A DNA stretch of 64,000 bases, from positions 186,001 to 250,000 of the forward strand of contig NZ_QLSU01000007.1 of the NCBI RefSeq assembly GCF_003268775.1, in the 5' to 3' direction. Under the pieces are notes generated by a model. The model saw only the letters and a program-made list of their open reading frames with translations. It was not told the DNA's origin and searched no databases. Below, in pieces: positions 9,622-16,571 of this stretch (position 1 is the first letter of the stretch; the number at the start of each line of letters is the position of its first letter). Position numbers and translations under genes: made by a program. Source of the stretch: Paraburkholderia unamae. Its GTDB lineage: Bacteria; Pseudomonadota; Gammaproteobacteria; Burkholderiales; Burkholderiaceae.

Positions 9622-10295
9622 TTTGGCGCTCCGGGCGTGGCCTTCCAGCCTTCGATGAAAGCCAGCGCGTTCGCGCGCGTGGCGGCCGCGTCCTGGCCCG
9701 GCTTGTAGAGCGCCGATCCAAGGCCGAAGCCGCTCGCGCCCGCCGCGAGTTGCGGCCCCATGTTGTCGGGTTTCACACCGCCCACCGGCAAGAGCGGCAC
9801 CACCGGCGGAATCACGGCGCGCCATGCCTTCGTCACGGCCGGGCCGAGTTGCTCGGCGGGAAACATCTTGAGCGCGTCCGCGCCGTGCCTGAGCGCGGCG
9901 AACGCTTCGGTCGGCGTGGCGACGCCGGGCACGCACGCGAGGCCCTGAAGCTTCGCGGCGAGGATCACGTCGGTGTCGGCGTGCGGCATCACGATCAGTT
10001 CGCCGCCGGCCTCGCGCACGTCGCGCACACGCCCGGTCGTGAGCACGGTGCCCGCGCCGATCATCGCGTCCTCGGGCAACGCCTCGCGCAGCGCCGCAAT
10101 GCTGTCGAGCGGCTGCGGCGAATTGAGCGGGACTTCGATCATCCGGAAGCCCGCTTCGTAGAGCGCGCGGCCGTGTTCGGCGGCTTCGGCGGGCTTGATG
10201 CCGCGCACGATCGCGATCATGCGGCACGCGGCGAATGCGGCGACGAAGCCCGCATGGGGCGTGTAGGGGGCGGGCAGGTTCAGTTCGGCTTCCAT
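9618..10295 (-). CDS. dgoA: 2-dehydro-3-deoxy-6-phosphogalactonate aldolase
   Basis: This 225-aa class I aldolase cleaves 2-keto-3-deoxy-6-phosphogalactonate to pyruvate and glyceraldehyde 3-phosphate, the last step of the De Ley-Doudoroff galactose route. It has the KDPG/KDPGal aldolase pattern: RMIEVPLNSP with the general-base Glu near 54, IGAGTVLT, CVPGVATPTEAF, and Schiff-base Lys143 in GADALKMFPAEQLGP. LLPVGGVKPDNM is the phosphate-binding strand, and the ELIVMPHADTDV and EQLGP features favour the galactonate over the gluconate branch. The ATG at 10295 follows AGGAAG. It lies 50 bp after dgoK and overlaps the SDR start. Confidence 0.93.
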   Translation of the reverse strand: MEAELNLPAPYTPHAGFVAAFAACRMIAIVRGIKPAEAAEHGRALYEAGFRMIEVPLNSPQPLDSIAALREALPEDAMIGAGTVLTTGRVRDVREAGGELIVMPHADTDVILAAKLQGLACVPGVATPTEAFAALRHGADALKMFPAEQLGPAVTKAWRAVIPPVVPLLPVGGVKPDNMGPQLAAGASGFGLGSALYKPGQDAAATRANALAFIEGWKATPGAPK

Positions 10296-10345
10296 GTCGG
10301 CTTCCTGTTGCTTCGTATCGGATTCGATTCGGCGGCGCTCACGCG

Positions 10346-11365
10346 CTAGCGCGGTGCGACAAGCCCCGCCTGCACGGCGATGCGCCACAGTCCAAGCTCG
10401 GTCGCGTGGCGCACGAGATGCGCGCCGCAGCCGAATGCGCCGAGCGCGAGCCGGTAACGCTCGCACAGCGCTTCCGCGCCGATCAGTTGCGGCGCGCAGC
10501 CCGCGAGCGACACGTCACGCCGCGCGAGCGCCGCTTCGAGGCCCGCGAGTTCGTGGCCGATCACAAGGCCAGAGAGATAGTCGGGTTGCTCGTCGGCGGC
10601 AAGCTGGCCCGTGAGGCCCAGCGTGCGGGAGCTGAACGCCGTGGCGAGCAGCCCCACGCAACCCTGCTCGCGCGCGACGCTCACACCGCGCAGGTACGCC
10701 GCGGTGTCGGGCTCGGCGGGATGCTTCATCGTGCGCCCGAGGATCGTATGCGCGCACAGCGCCGCGTAAATCTCGCCCGTCATGAAGGTGTAGAAGCGCG
10801 CAATGCGTTCACCCTCCACCACCACCCATTTCGCGTGCGTGCCCGGCAGGCCGATGAGCGCCGTTTGCGGCACCGCCTCGTCGCCCGTGGCCGCCAGCGC
10901 GCCGAAGATCTGCGTTTCCTCGCCACGCATGACGTTGGGTAGCGCGCCCGGTTCGAGCACGCCGGGCACCACGGCCACGTCCACGCCGCAGGCCGCGCGC
11001 ACGCGCACGATGCCGGCCACCAGCGCCTGCGCGCTCGCGGGCGTTTCGACGTAGGGCGCCTGCACCCAGCCCTGGGCGCTGCCCACCATGCCGGCGGCGA
11101 GCACGGGCAAGGCGGGCGCCTCGCCGAGCCATACGCCACAGGCTTCGTCGAAGGCCGCGTCGAAGCCGCCCGCTTCGGCGGGCACCGGCAGATTCATGAT
11201 CCCCGCCGTCGACATGCGCGTGGCGATCACCTTGCCCGCCGCATCGAAGAGATACGCGCGCAGCGACGTCGTGCCCCAGTCGAGCGCGATCAGCGCGGCT
11301 TTGCGGGCGATGGCGGCGTCGGTGGTCGCGTCGTGGGCGGCGGCGCTCTTGTCGGGCGACTTCAT
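10346..11365 (-). CDS. dgoK: 2-dehydro-3-deoxygalactonokinase
   Basis: This 339-aa sugar kinase phosphorylates 2-keto-3-deoxygalactonate at C6, giving the dgoA substrate. The actin-like ATPase fold opens with LIALDWGTTSLRAYLFD; other family segments are GMVGSAQGW, DVAVVPGV, MRGEETQIFGAL, LIGLPGTHAKWV and YTFMTGEIYAAL. The ATG at 11365 overlaps the IclR regulator stop (ATGA), so regulator and kinase are translated together. A much longer in-frame frame upstream is antisense to nothing but runs through the regulator gene and is rejected. No partner galactonate dehydratase gene is seen in the window. Confidence 0.93.
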   Translation of the reverse strand: MKSPDKSAAAHDATTDAAIARKAALIALDWGTTSLRAYLFDAAGKVIATRMSTAGIMNLPVPAEAGGFDAAFDEACGVWLGEAPALPVLAAGMVGSAQGWVQAPYVETPASAQALVAGIVRVRAACGVDVAVVPGVLEPGALPNVMRGEETQIFGALAATGDEAVPQTALIGLPGTHAKWVVVEGERIARFYTFMTGEIYAALCAHTILGRTMKHPAEPDTAAYLRGVSVAREQGCVGLLATAFSSRTLGLTGQLAADEQPDYLSGLVIGHELAGLEAALARRDVSLAGCAPQLIGAEALCERYRLALGAFGCGAHLVRHATELGLWRIAVQAGLVAPR

Positions 11366-12297
11366 CGGCGAATCCTGCGCGTGGCGGGCTGCGGCGCGCG
11401 CCAGCCGAGTTCCTGCGAGATCGCGCGCGCTTCGCGCTGCACGACCGGAATCAGTTCGTCCATGCGCTCGAGCGGCATGTAGGGAATCGTGCTCGCCACC
11501 GAGAGCGCCGCCACGATCGCACCGGACGCGTCGCGCACAGGCGCCGCCACGCAGCGGATCGAAATTTCGTTCTCCTCCAGATCGAACGTGTACCCGCCCG
11601 CCGAGTAGGTCGCCATGCGCTTGAGGAACGTATCGGGTTCGAGGCTGTGGTCGGGCCGGAAGCTCACGCCCGCGAGCGTGCGGCGCGACGCGTCGAACAG
11701 GTCGCGCCACGACTGCGGCGCGAGGTCGAGCATCATCGCCTTGCCAATGCCCGTGGAGGCGAGCGGCATGCGGTGCCCCACGCGCGAGCGCATTTCCAGA
11801 CCGCGCTGGCCGGGGATCTTGTCGATGTAGAGGACGTCGTCGCCGTCGCGCACGCCGAGGTGGATCGTGTCGAGCGTTTCGTCGGCGAGCGCCTGCAAGT
11901 GCGCGCGGGCAACGGCCGTGAGCGGCATCTGTTCGAGCGCGATGGTGCCGAGTTCGATGAGCTTGGGCCCGAGCAGATAACCGCCCTGCACCTGGCGCAG
12001 GTAGCGCGCCTGCACGAGGCTGGAGACGAGCCGGTGCGTGGTGCTGCGCGTCGTGCCGAGCACCGCGCCGAACGAGCGCAGGTCGCGCACGCCGGCGGCG
12101 GCGGCTTCGAGAATCGCGAGACCGCGCAGGAGCGTCTGGGTGCCGGCCTGCTGCATCGAGCCGTCGAGCAGCGTGCTCGCGAGGCCGATTTCATCGATGG
12201 CGGCACGGCCTTTGGGCTGCGCCTGCGCGGAGGATTCCGTGACGGCGGCCTCGTCGGGGAGGCTGGCAGCGAGAGTCTGGGACATCGCTTTGTTCAT
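11362..12297 (-). CDS. IclR-family transcriptional regulator of the sugar cluster
   Basis: This 311-aa IclR-type regulator has an N-terminal winged helix-turn-helix at about residues 50-110 (TLLRGLAILEAAAAG, LGTTRSTTHRLVSSLVQARYL) and a C-terminal effector domain with DTIHLGVRDGDDVLYIDKI, HRMPLASTGIGKAML-like sequence and the conserved late GGYTFDLEENEISIRCVAAPV. It carries an unusual 45-residue Ala/Ser-rich leader. As the first gene of the galactose/arabinose cluster, it probably controls it and itself, with 2-keto-3-deoxygalactonate or a sugar as a plausible effector (inference). The start at 12297 has no strong ribosome site; an ATG at 12285 is also possible. Confidence 0.9.
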   Translation of the reverse strand: MNKAMSQTLAASLPDEAAVTESSAQAQPKGRAAIDEIGLASTLLDGSMQQAGTQTLLRGLAILEAAAAGVRDLRSFGAVLGTTRSTTHRLVSSLVQARYLRQVQGGYLLGPKLIELGTIALEQMPLTAVARAHLQALADETLDTIHLGVRDGDDVLYIDKIPGQRGLEMRSRVGHRMPLASTGIGKAMMLDLAPQSWRDLFDASRRTLAGVSFRPDHSLEPDTFLKRMATYSAGGYTFDLEENEISIRCVAAPVRDASGAIVAALSVASTIPYMPLERMDELIPVVQREARAISQELGWRAPQPATRRIRR

Positions 12298-12791
12298 GGC
12301 GAGGGCGATGGAGGAATCGATGAGAGGCGCACGCCGTCAGGCGGCGCGCGAACCCTGCTTCGGGAGACGGCGATGCGCGAGGGGGCATCGGACAGAAAGC
12401 GGCGGGCGGCGCGTGGCCGCGCAAAGCGCTGGCTGAAGCATGGCGAACGTCTCCTTTGCTGTCCGGTTCGCCGCGCCTCTTGACGCATGCGCCGGATTTA
12501 TCTGGGTCTGCCGACCGTGTTCGCCGCGTAAGGCGCGAACAGGACGTGTCGGATGGATTGGATTGTAGGCAGGTTCTTTTGAGTTCTCCAATATGTGATT
12601 GGGTCGCTCATATATTGGGAAATTTTCGTTTATCGCGCCCTTTTGCTGCCCTCTGCCGAACGGCTAACGAGGGCCGGAAGCTGGGCCGACCTTGACGCAG
12701 CAGAAGGCGCGGCCGCCCGAGCCTACAGAGACTTGAGCCACGTCATTCCCAGCGCAAACCGGGCCGCTCAACGCTCCGGAGGCTATATAAA
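12298..12791. other. Intergenic control region, sugar cluster / toxin operon
   Basis: About 490 bp separate the divergent IclR gene and toxin gene. It holds the dyad at 12588-12618. It also holds a possible 34-aa minus-strand reading frame (12337-12441, ATG preceded by AAAGGAG at about nine bases) that could be a leader peptide but resembles nothing known. A GGAGG ribosome site sits at 12778-12782. The region around 12588-12635 is AT-richer than its surroundings, as expected for a promoter. Confidence 0.55.
12588..12618. promoter_or_regulatory. Inverted repeat, probable IclR operator/promoter
   Basis: Eleven-base arms CCAATATGTGA and TCATATATTGG face each other across a 9-bp spacer, with a single mismatch between arms. 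The site lies in an AT-rich patch about 290 bp upstream of the IclR start. IclR proteins bind such short dyads near their own promoters, so autoregulation and control of the sugar operon are likely, but this is inference. Confidence 0.6.
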
Positions 12792-12801
12792 ATTTTATAT
12801 A
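12784..12801. promoter_or_regulatory. Perfect 18-bp AT palindrome before the toxin gene
   Basis: TATATAAAATTTTATATA is fully self-complementary and lies over the proposed start of the toxin gene, immediately after GGAGG. A TATAAT hexamer (12798-12803) overlaps its right end. HigA-type antitoxins repress their operon through such palindromes, so it is the probable operator. Confidence 0.7.
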
Positions 12802-13145
12802 ATCTTGACCAAGCCAAGCCGCTGGCGTTTTGCGGCAGTGCGCTCGCGGATCTGTGCGCGTTTCCGGTGCAGGTTCGTCAGGAGGCCGGGCGGCAGTTGC
12901 GCCGAGTCCAGCGCGGACTCGATCCGAGCGACTGGAAGCCTGTGAATCCCGTCGGGCGCGGCGCGCGCGAGATCCGTATTCGCGACGCGAACGGCGCGTT
13001 TCGTTTGATTTACGTCACGCATATCCGTGACGCCATCTACGTGCTGCATTGCTTTCAGAAAAAGTCTGAAAAAACAGCCTTCGCCGATCTTTCGCTTGCC
13101 GCGCGGCGCTATCGCGACGTGTTAAAAAAGGAGTCCCAACCATGA
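12792..13145 (+). CDS. HigB/RelE-like toxin (phage Gp49-like family), start uncertain
   Basis: The reading frame encodes a RelE-fold toxin of the phage-derived Gp49-like/HigB family, whose members cleave mRNA on the ribosome. Conserved blocks are KPLAFCGSALADLCAFP, RQEAGRQLRRVQRGLDPSDW, GAREIRIRDANGAFRLIY and YVLHCFQKKSEKT. The first block belongs to the family core, yet no ATG, GTG or TTG lies upstream of it in frame. The only standard start is GTG at 12867, which would remove it and has no ribosome site. An ATT at 12792 lies nine bases after a perfect GGAGG and would give a normal 117-aa protein, so that is the start used here. A CTG at 12822 is another option. The stop overlaps the antitoxin ATG (ATGA). 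Confidence 0.72.
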   Translation: MLYNLDQAKPLAFCGSALADLCAFPVQVRQEAGRQLRRVQRGLDPSDWKPVNPVGRGAREIRIRDANGAFRLIYVTHIRDAIYVLHCFQKKSEKTAFADLSLAARRYRDVLKKESQP

Positions 13146-13477
13146 GTCATCGCAGCCACGAAAATCAGCGCTTCGACAGCGTCTGGGACGCGCTCGAAGC
13201 CACGCCCGAAGCCGCCCAGAACATGACATTGCGCTGCGATCTCATGATCGCGCTCGAAGAGCACATCAAGCGCAACAAGCTGAGCCAGACCCGGGCCGCC
13301 GCGCTGTTCGGCGTCACCCAGCCGCGCGTGTCGGACCTCATGCGCGGCAAGATCGACCTGTTCTCGCTCGATTCGCTCATCAACATGGCCGTGGCGGCCG
13401 GCATGAAGGTCGAGATGCGCATTACCGCCGCTACGCCGCACGATGGCGACACGCAAGAAAAAACGGCCGCCGGATAA
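13142..13477 (+). CDS. HigA-like XRE-family antitoxin
   Basis: This 111-aa protein has a Cro/C1-type helix-turn-helix at about residues 45-75 (LEEHIKRNKLSQTRAAALFGV, then TQPRVSDLMRGKIDLFSLD), the layout of antitoxins paired with Gp49-like toxins. It would neutralise the toxin and repress the operon through the palindrome at 12784. Its ATG overlaps the toxin stop in an ATGA, so the two are made in a coupled way, toxin first, as in higBA systems. Its C-terminal codons run into the terminator stem at 13461. Confidence 0.88.
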   Translation: MSHRSHENQRFDSVWDALEATPEAAQNMTLRCDLMIALEEHIKRNKLSQTRAAALFGVTQPRVSDLMRGKIDLFSLDSLINMAVAAGMKVEMRITAATPHDGDTQEKTAAG

Positions 13478-13492
13478 CTCCGGCGGCCGTTT
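13461..13492. terminator. Bidirectional terminator between higA-like gene and ridA
   Basis: A perfect 14-bp stem (AAACGGCCGCCGGA and its complement) closes a TAAC loop that contains the antitoxin stop codon. It has an A-run on its left and TTT on its right, so it can act on both converging transcripts. Confidence 0.8.
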
Positions 13493-13524
13493 CCTGTCGC
13501 ATCAAATCGCGAACCGAGGCGCGC

Positions 13525-13914
13525 TTACTTCCCCGCCGGCGCCTTGTATGCCACGCAGTCGACCTCGACCTTGCAGTCCACCACCATGCTCGACTGCACG
13601 CAGGCGCGTGCCGGCGGATGCTCGCCAAAATACTCGCGAAACACCTTGTTGAACGAGGTGAAGTCGCGCGCGTCGTCCAGCCACACGCCGCAGCGCACCA
13701 CGTGCTCCGCGCCGTAGCCCGCTTCCTTCAGGATGGCGAACAGATTCTGGATGGCCTTGTGCGACTGCTCGACGATGCCGCCGTTGATCACCTCGCCGCC
13801 TTCCATCGGCGTCTGGCCCGAGACGTACAGCCAACCGTCGGCTTCCACGGCGCGCGCGAACGGCAGATGTTGTCCGCCCTGGCCCTTGCCGCCTTCCGCT
13901 CCAATTCGTTTCAT
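13525..13914 (-). CDS. RidA-family enamine/imine deaminase
   Basis: This 129-aa RidA (YjgF/YER057c/UK114) family protein hydrolyses reactive 2-aminoacrylate-type enamine/imine intermediates released by PLP-dependent dehydratases. Family features are LPFARAVEADGWLYVSGQTPM, QSHKAIQNLFAILKEAGYG, and the C-terminal PARACVQSSM with the substrate-binding Arg, followed by KVEVDCVAY. The ATG at 13914 is chosen for its AGGAG site; the frame extends 17 residues further without one. It lies downstream of the D-aminoacylase on the same strand and near a DSD-type dehydratase, which suits a clean-up role in D-amino-acid breakdown. Confidence 0.9.
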   Translation of the reverse strand: MKRIGAEGGKGQGGQHLPFARAVEADGWLYVSGQTPMEGGEVINGGIVEQSHKAIQNLFAILKEAGYGAEHVVRCGVWLDDARDFTSFNKVFREYFGEHPPARACVQSSMVVDCKVEVDCVAYKAPAGK

Positions 13915-13936
13915 CGTTTGCTCCTTTGCAATCGTA

Positions 13937-13969
13937 CGGCGTGCGCGGCTTCGTGAGCCACGCACGCCG
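13937..13969. terminator. Stem-loop between D-aminoacylase and ridA genes
   Basis: The arms CGGCGTGCG/CGCACGCCG continue, after one mismatch, into GGCT/AGCC around a TCGTG loop. It sits between two genes of the same strand with no T-run, so it may attenuate or stabilise the mRNA and set the ratio of the two products. Confidence 0.5.
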
Positions 13970-13998
13970 GGGGTCGAAATTCGATCAATGACGTCTGC

Positions 13999-15480
13999 TT
14001 AAAAGGCGTTCGTCTCAGCCTGGATTTCGCGTTTGCCGCGCGCGACGAAGTGGCCCGCGCGCTCACCCGTGGGCTGACCGTCGCGGTACGAAAGCACGCC
14101 GTTCACCCACACCGCGTCGATGCCTTCGGCCACTTGCTGCGGCTTCTCGAAAGTCGCCGCGTCGCGCACCTTCGCGGGGTCGAACAGCACGAGGTCGGCA
14201 TGCCAGCCCACGTGCACTTCGCCGCGCTGCGTGAGACCAAAGCGCCGCGCCGAAAGGCCCGTCATCTTGCGCACCGCTTCTTCGAGCGGCAGCAACGCCA
14301 CATCGCGCGCGTAATGCCCGAGCACGCGCGGAAACGCGCCCCACAGGCGCGGGTGCGGCAACGGATCGTTGGGCAAGCCGTCAGAACCGACCATCGTGGC
14401 CGGATGCGAGAGGATGCGGCGCACATCGTCCTCGGACATGTTGTGATACACCGCGCCCGCCGGTTGCAGGCGCTTGCCCGCTTCCTGCTGCGAGACGCCC
14501 CACTCGGCCGCAATGTCCTTGATGAGCTTGCCCGCCTGCTCGGGGTGCGGCGTGGACCACGTGATCGTGATGTCGATGTCGCCGCTCACCTGCTTGAGGT
14601 CGAGCGTCGAGGAGCTGCGGCTGTACGGATAGCAGTCGCAGCCCACCGGCTGATACTTGCGCGCGCTTTCGAGCGAGGCGAGCACCTCCGTGCTGCGCCC
14701 CCAGTTCGAGGGCCCGGCGCACTTCAAATGCGAAATCACCACCGGCACACGCGCATGCTGGCCGATGTGGTACGCCTCGCTCATCGCTTCGAGAATCGCG
14801 TCGAACTCGGTGCGCATGTGCGTCGTGTAGAGCGCGCCCGCTGCGGCGAGCGGCTGCGCGAGCGAAGCGACTTCCTCGGTCGATGCTTCGAATGCCGAGC
14901 CGTAGGCGAGGCCCGTGGAAAGACCGAGCGCGCCGTGCGCCAGCGCATCTTCGAGCTGTGCGCGCATGGCCGCGATCTCGTCGCCCGTGGCGGCGCGCTT
15001 GAGGTCGTTCATGTGGTTGTTGCGCAGCGCCGTGTGGCCGATCAACGCGCCCACGTTCACGGCGGGCCGCGCCGCGTTCACGGCGTCGACATAGGCCGAA
15101 AAAGTCGGATAACTGAACGCCTCGCGCTCGCCGAGCAGATTCATCGGGTCGGGTGGATCGCCCTTGAGCGTCACGGGCGACGCGCTGATCCCGCAATTGC
15201 CGACGACCACCGTCGTCACGCCCTGGCTGATCTTCGGCAGCATTTGCGGCGAGCGGATCACGTGCGTGTCGTCGTGCGTGTGCACGTCGATGAAGCCCGG
15301 CGCGAGCGCGCGCCCGTTCGCCTCGATCACTTCCTCCGCGAGCCAGTTCGACAGATTGCCGATCGCGACGATGCGCCCGTCGCGCAGCGCCACATCGCGT
15401 TCGACGGGCGGCGCGCCGGTGCCGTCATAAAGCATCGCGCCGACGATCAGCGTGTCAGCGGCTTCGGGATGCGAATGCAT
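13999..15480 (-). CDS. N-acyl-D-amino-acid deacylase (D-aminoacylase)
   Basis: This 493-aa amidohydrolase-superfamily enzyme removes the acyl group from N-acyl-D-amino acids. Supporting features are LIVGAMLYDGTGAPPVERDVALRDGRI-like N-terminal beta-sandwich sequence, the zinc motif PGFIDVHTHDD near residue 60, GNCGISASP, YTTHMRTEFD, VVISHLKCAG with metal-ligand His and Cys nearby, and MVGSDGLPNDPLPHPR near the C-terminus, the last being typical of D-aminoacylases as opposed to dihydroorotases. The ATG at 15480 follows GAGGAGA. It is flanked by an RpiR regulator upstream and RidA downstream on the same strand. The preferred D-amino acid cannot be read from sequence. Confidence 0.92.
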   Translation of the reverse strand: MHSHPEAADTLIVGAMLYDGTGAPPVERDVALRDGRIVAIGNLSNWLAEEVIEANGRALAPGFIDVHTHDDTHVIRSPQMLPKISQGVTTVVVGNCGISASPVTLKGDPPDPMNLLGEREAFSYPTFSAYVDAVNAARPAVNVGALIGHTALRNNHMNDLKRAATGDEIAAMRAQLEDALAHGALGLSTGLAYGSAFEASTEEVASLAQPLAAAGALYTTHMRTEFDAILEAMSEAYHIGQHARVPVVISHLKCAGPSNWGRSTEVLASLESARKYQPVGCDCYPYSRSSSTLDLKQVSGDIDITITWSTPHPEQAGKLIKDIAAEWGVSQQEAGKRLQPAGAVYHNMSEDDVRRILSHPATMVGSDGLPNDPLPHPRLWGAFPRVLGHYARDVALLPLEEAVRKMTGLSARRFGLTQRGEVHVGWHADLVLFDPAKVRDAATFEKPQQVAEGIDAVWVNGVLSYRDGQPTGERAGHFVARGKREIQAETNAF

Positions 15481-15514
15481 ACACGTCTCCTCAGGGTGGC
15501 TCTCGGTCCGATGC

Positions 15515-16444
15515 TCAGTCGCCGAGCGGCTGGCGTTCGCCGCCGCCGCCGCGATGCGCGTCGAGCGTGTGCTTCATGCGCCGCAGCAACTCGCGGCTCG
15601 CCTCGGGTTGGGCGAGCGCCAGTTCGGTGGCGAGCACGTCGAGTGCCATCATCATCGCGTAACGTGACGACGATGGCTTGTAGATGAAATCGGTCTCGCT
15701 CGCGACGATCGGCACGACCCAGTCGGCAAGGGCGGCGAGCGGTGAAGCGGGTGCGGTGAGCGCGATGAGCGTCGCGCCGTAATCGCGGGCAATGCGGCAC
15801 GCATCGATCAGTTCGGGCACGCGTCCTGTTACGGACAGCGCGACGACCACGCATTCTTCGGAGACGGTGCTCGCCACCATGCGCTGCAACAGGCTGTCCT
15901 GGTAGGACGCGACCGGTCGGCCGAGGCGCACGAGGCGAAAACGCATTTCGTCGGCGAGCGCGCTGGAGCCGCCGCCCATGCCGAACACGTAGATCATGCG
16001 CGCGGCCCCCAGCGCCGCCGCGGCTTGCGCGAACGGCGCCTGGCGCAGCAATTCGTGGTTGCGTGCGAGCGCGGCGTGAATCTCGTCGTAGACGCGCGTG
16101 GCGAGCGGCTCGGGCGCGGCGTCCGCCACGTGCGCCGCACGTTCGCCGCCTTCAACGGCAGCGGCACCGACGCGCAGAAAACGTTCGCCCACCGCAGCCG
16201 CTTGCGCGAGCCGTAGCTTGAGTTCGCGCACGTCGTGGCAGCCCACGGTCTTGGCGAAGCGCGTGACCGAGGCGACGCTCACGCCCGCGCGCTGCGCGAG
16301 CTCGCCAATGCTCGCACGCGCGGCGCCGGCGAGATCGTCGAGAATGAGCGCGGCGACATCACGCTCGGCCGGACGCAGATCCGGCACGCATTGCGCAATG
16401 CGCGCGACGATGTCGAAGCGCGCCGGATCGGCGGCGGTATTCAT
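15515..16444 (-). CDS. MurR/RpiR-family regulator with SIS domain
   Basis: This 309-aa protein has an N-terminal RpiR-type helix-turn-helix (residues about 1-80: LRPAERDVAALILDDL, IGELAQRAGVSVASVTRFAKTVGC) followed by a sugar-isomerase (SIS) domain at about 125-260 (IYVFGMGGGSSALADEM, VVVALSVTGRVPELIDACRIARDYGATLIALTA). RpiR regulators usually sense phosphosugars, but members near D-amino-acid genes are common in this group, so an amino-acid-derived effector is possible. The ATG at 16444 is the first that begins the regulator fold; upstream codons lie in the promoter. It is divergent from the dehydratase gene and co-directional with the deacylase 34 bp downstream, and so is placed to control both. 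Confidence 0.92.
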   Translation of the reverse strand: MNTAADPARFDIVARIAQCVPDLRPAERDVAALILDDLAGAARASIGELAQRAGVSVASVTRFAKTVGCHDVRELKLRLAQAAAVGERFLRVGAAAVEGGERAAHVADAAPEPLATRVYDEIHAALARNHELLRQAPFAQAAAALGAARMIYVFGMGGGSSALADEMRFRLVRLGRPVASYQDSLLQRMVASTVSEECVVVALSVTGRVPELIDACRIARDYGATLIALTAPASPLAALADWVVPIVASETDFIYKPSSSRYAMMMALDVLATELALAQPEASRELLRRMKHTLDAHRGGGGERQPLGD

Positions 16445-16455
16445 CGCGGGGAGCC

Positions 16456-16470
16456 TGTTAGTAAATAACA
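16456..16470. promoter_or_regulatory. Dyad in the rpiR/dehydratase divergent region
   Basis: TGTTA and TAACA face each other over a 5-bp spacer just upstream of the RpiR start, in an AT-rich segment between divergent genes. A related half-site, TGTTAC, follows at about 16484. RpiR proteins bind similar short dyads, so it is a candidate operator. Confidence 0.5.
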
Positions 16471-16571
16471 ATTCACGAAGCGATGTTACTTTGTGTACTA
16501 TCTCCAAGTCAACGCCGGATCCGAAGAGACCGGCGCACCAGCGTCGCATGAAGCATATGGAGCGAAGGGAA

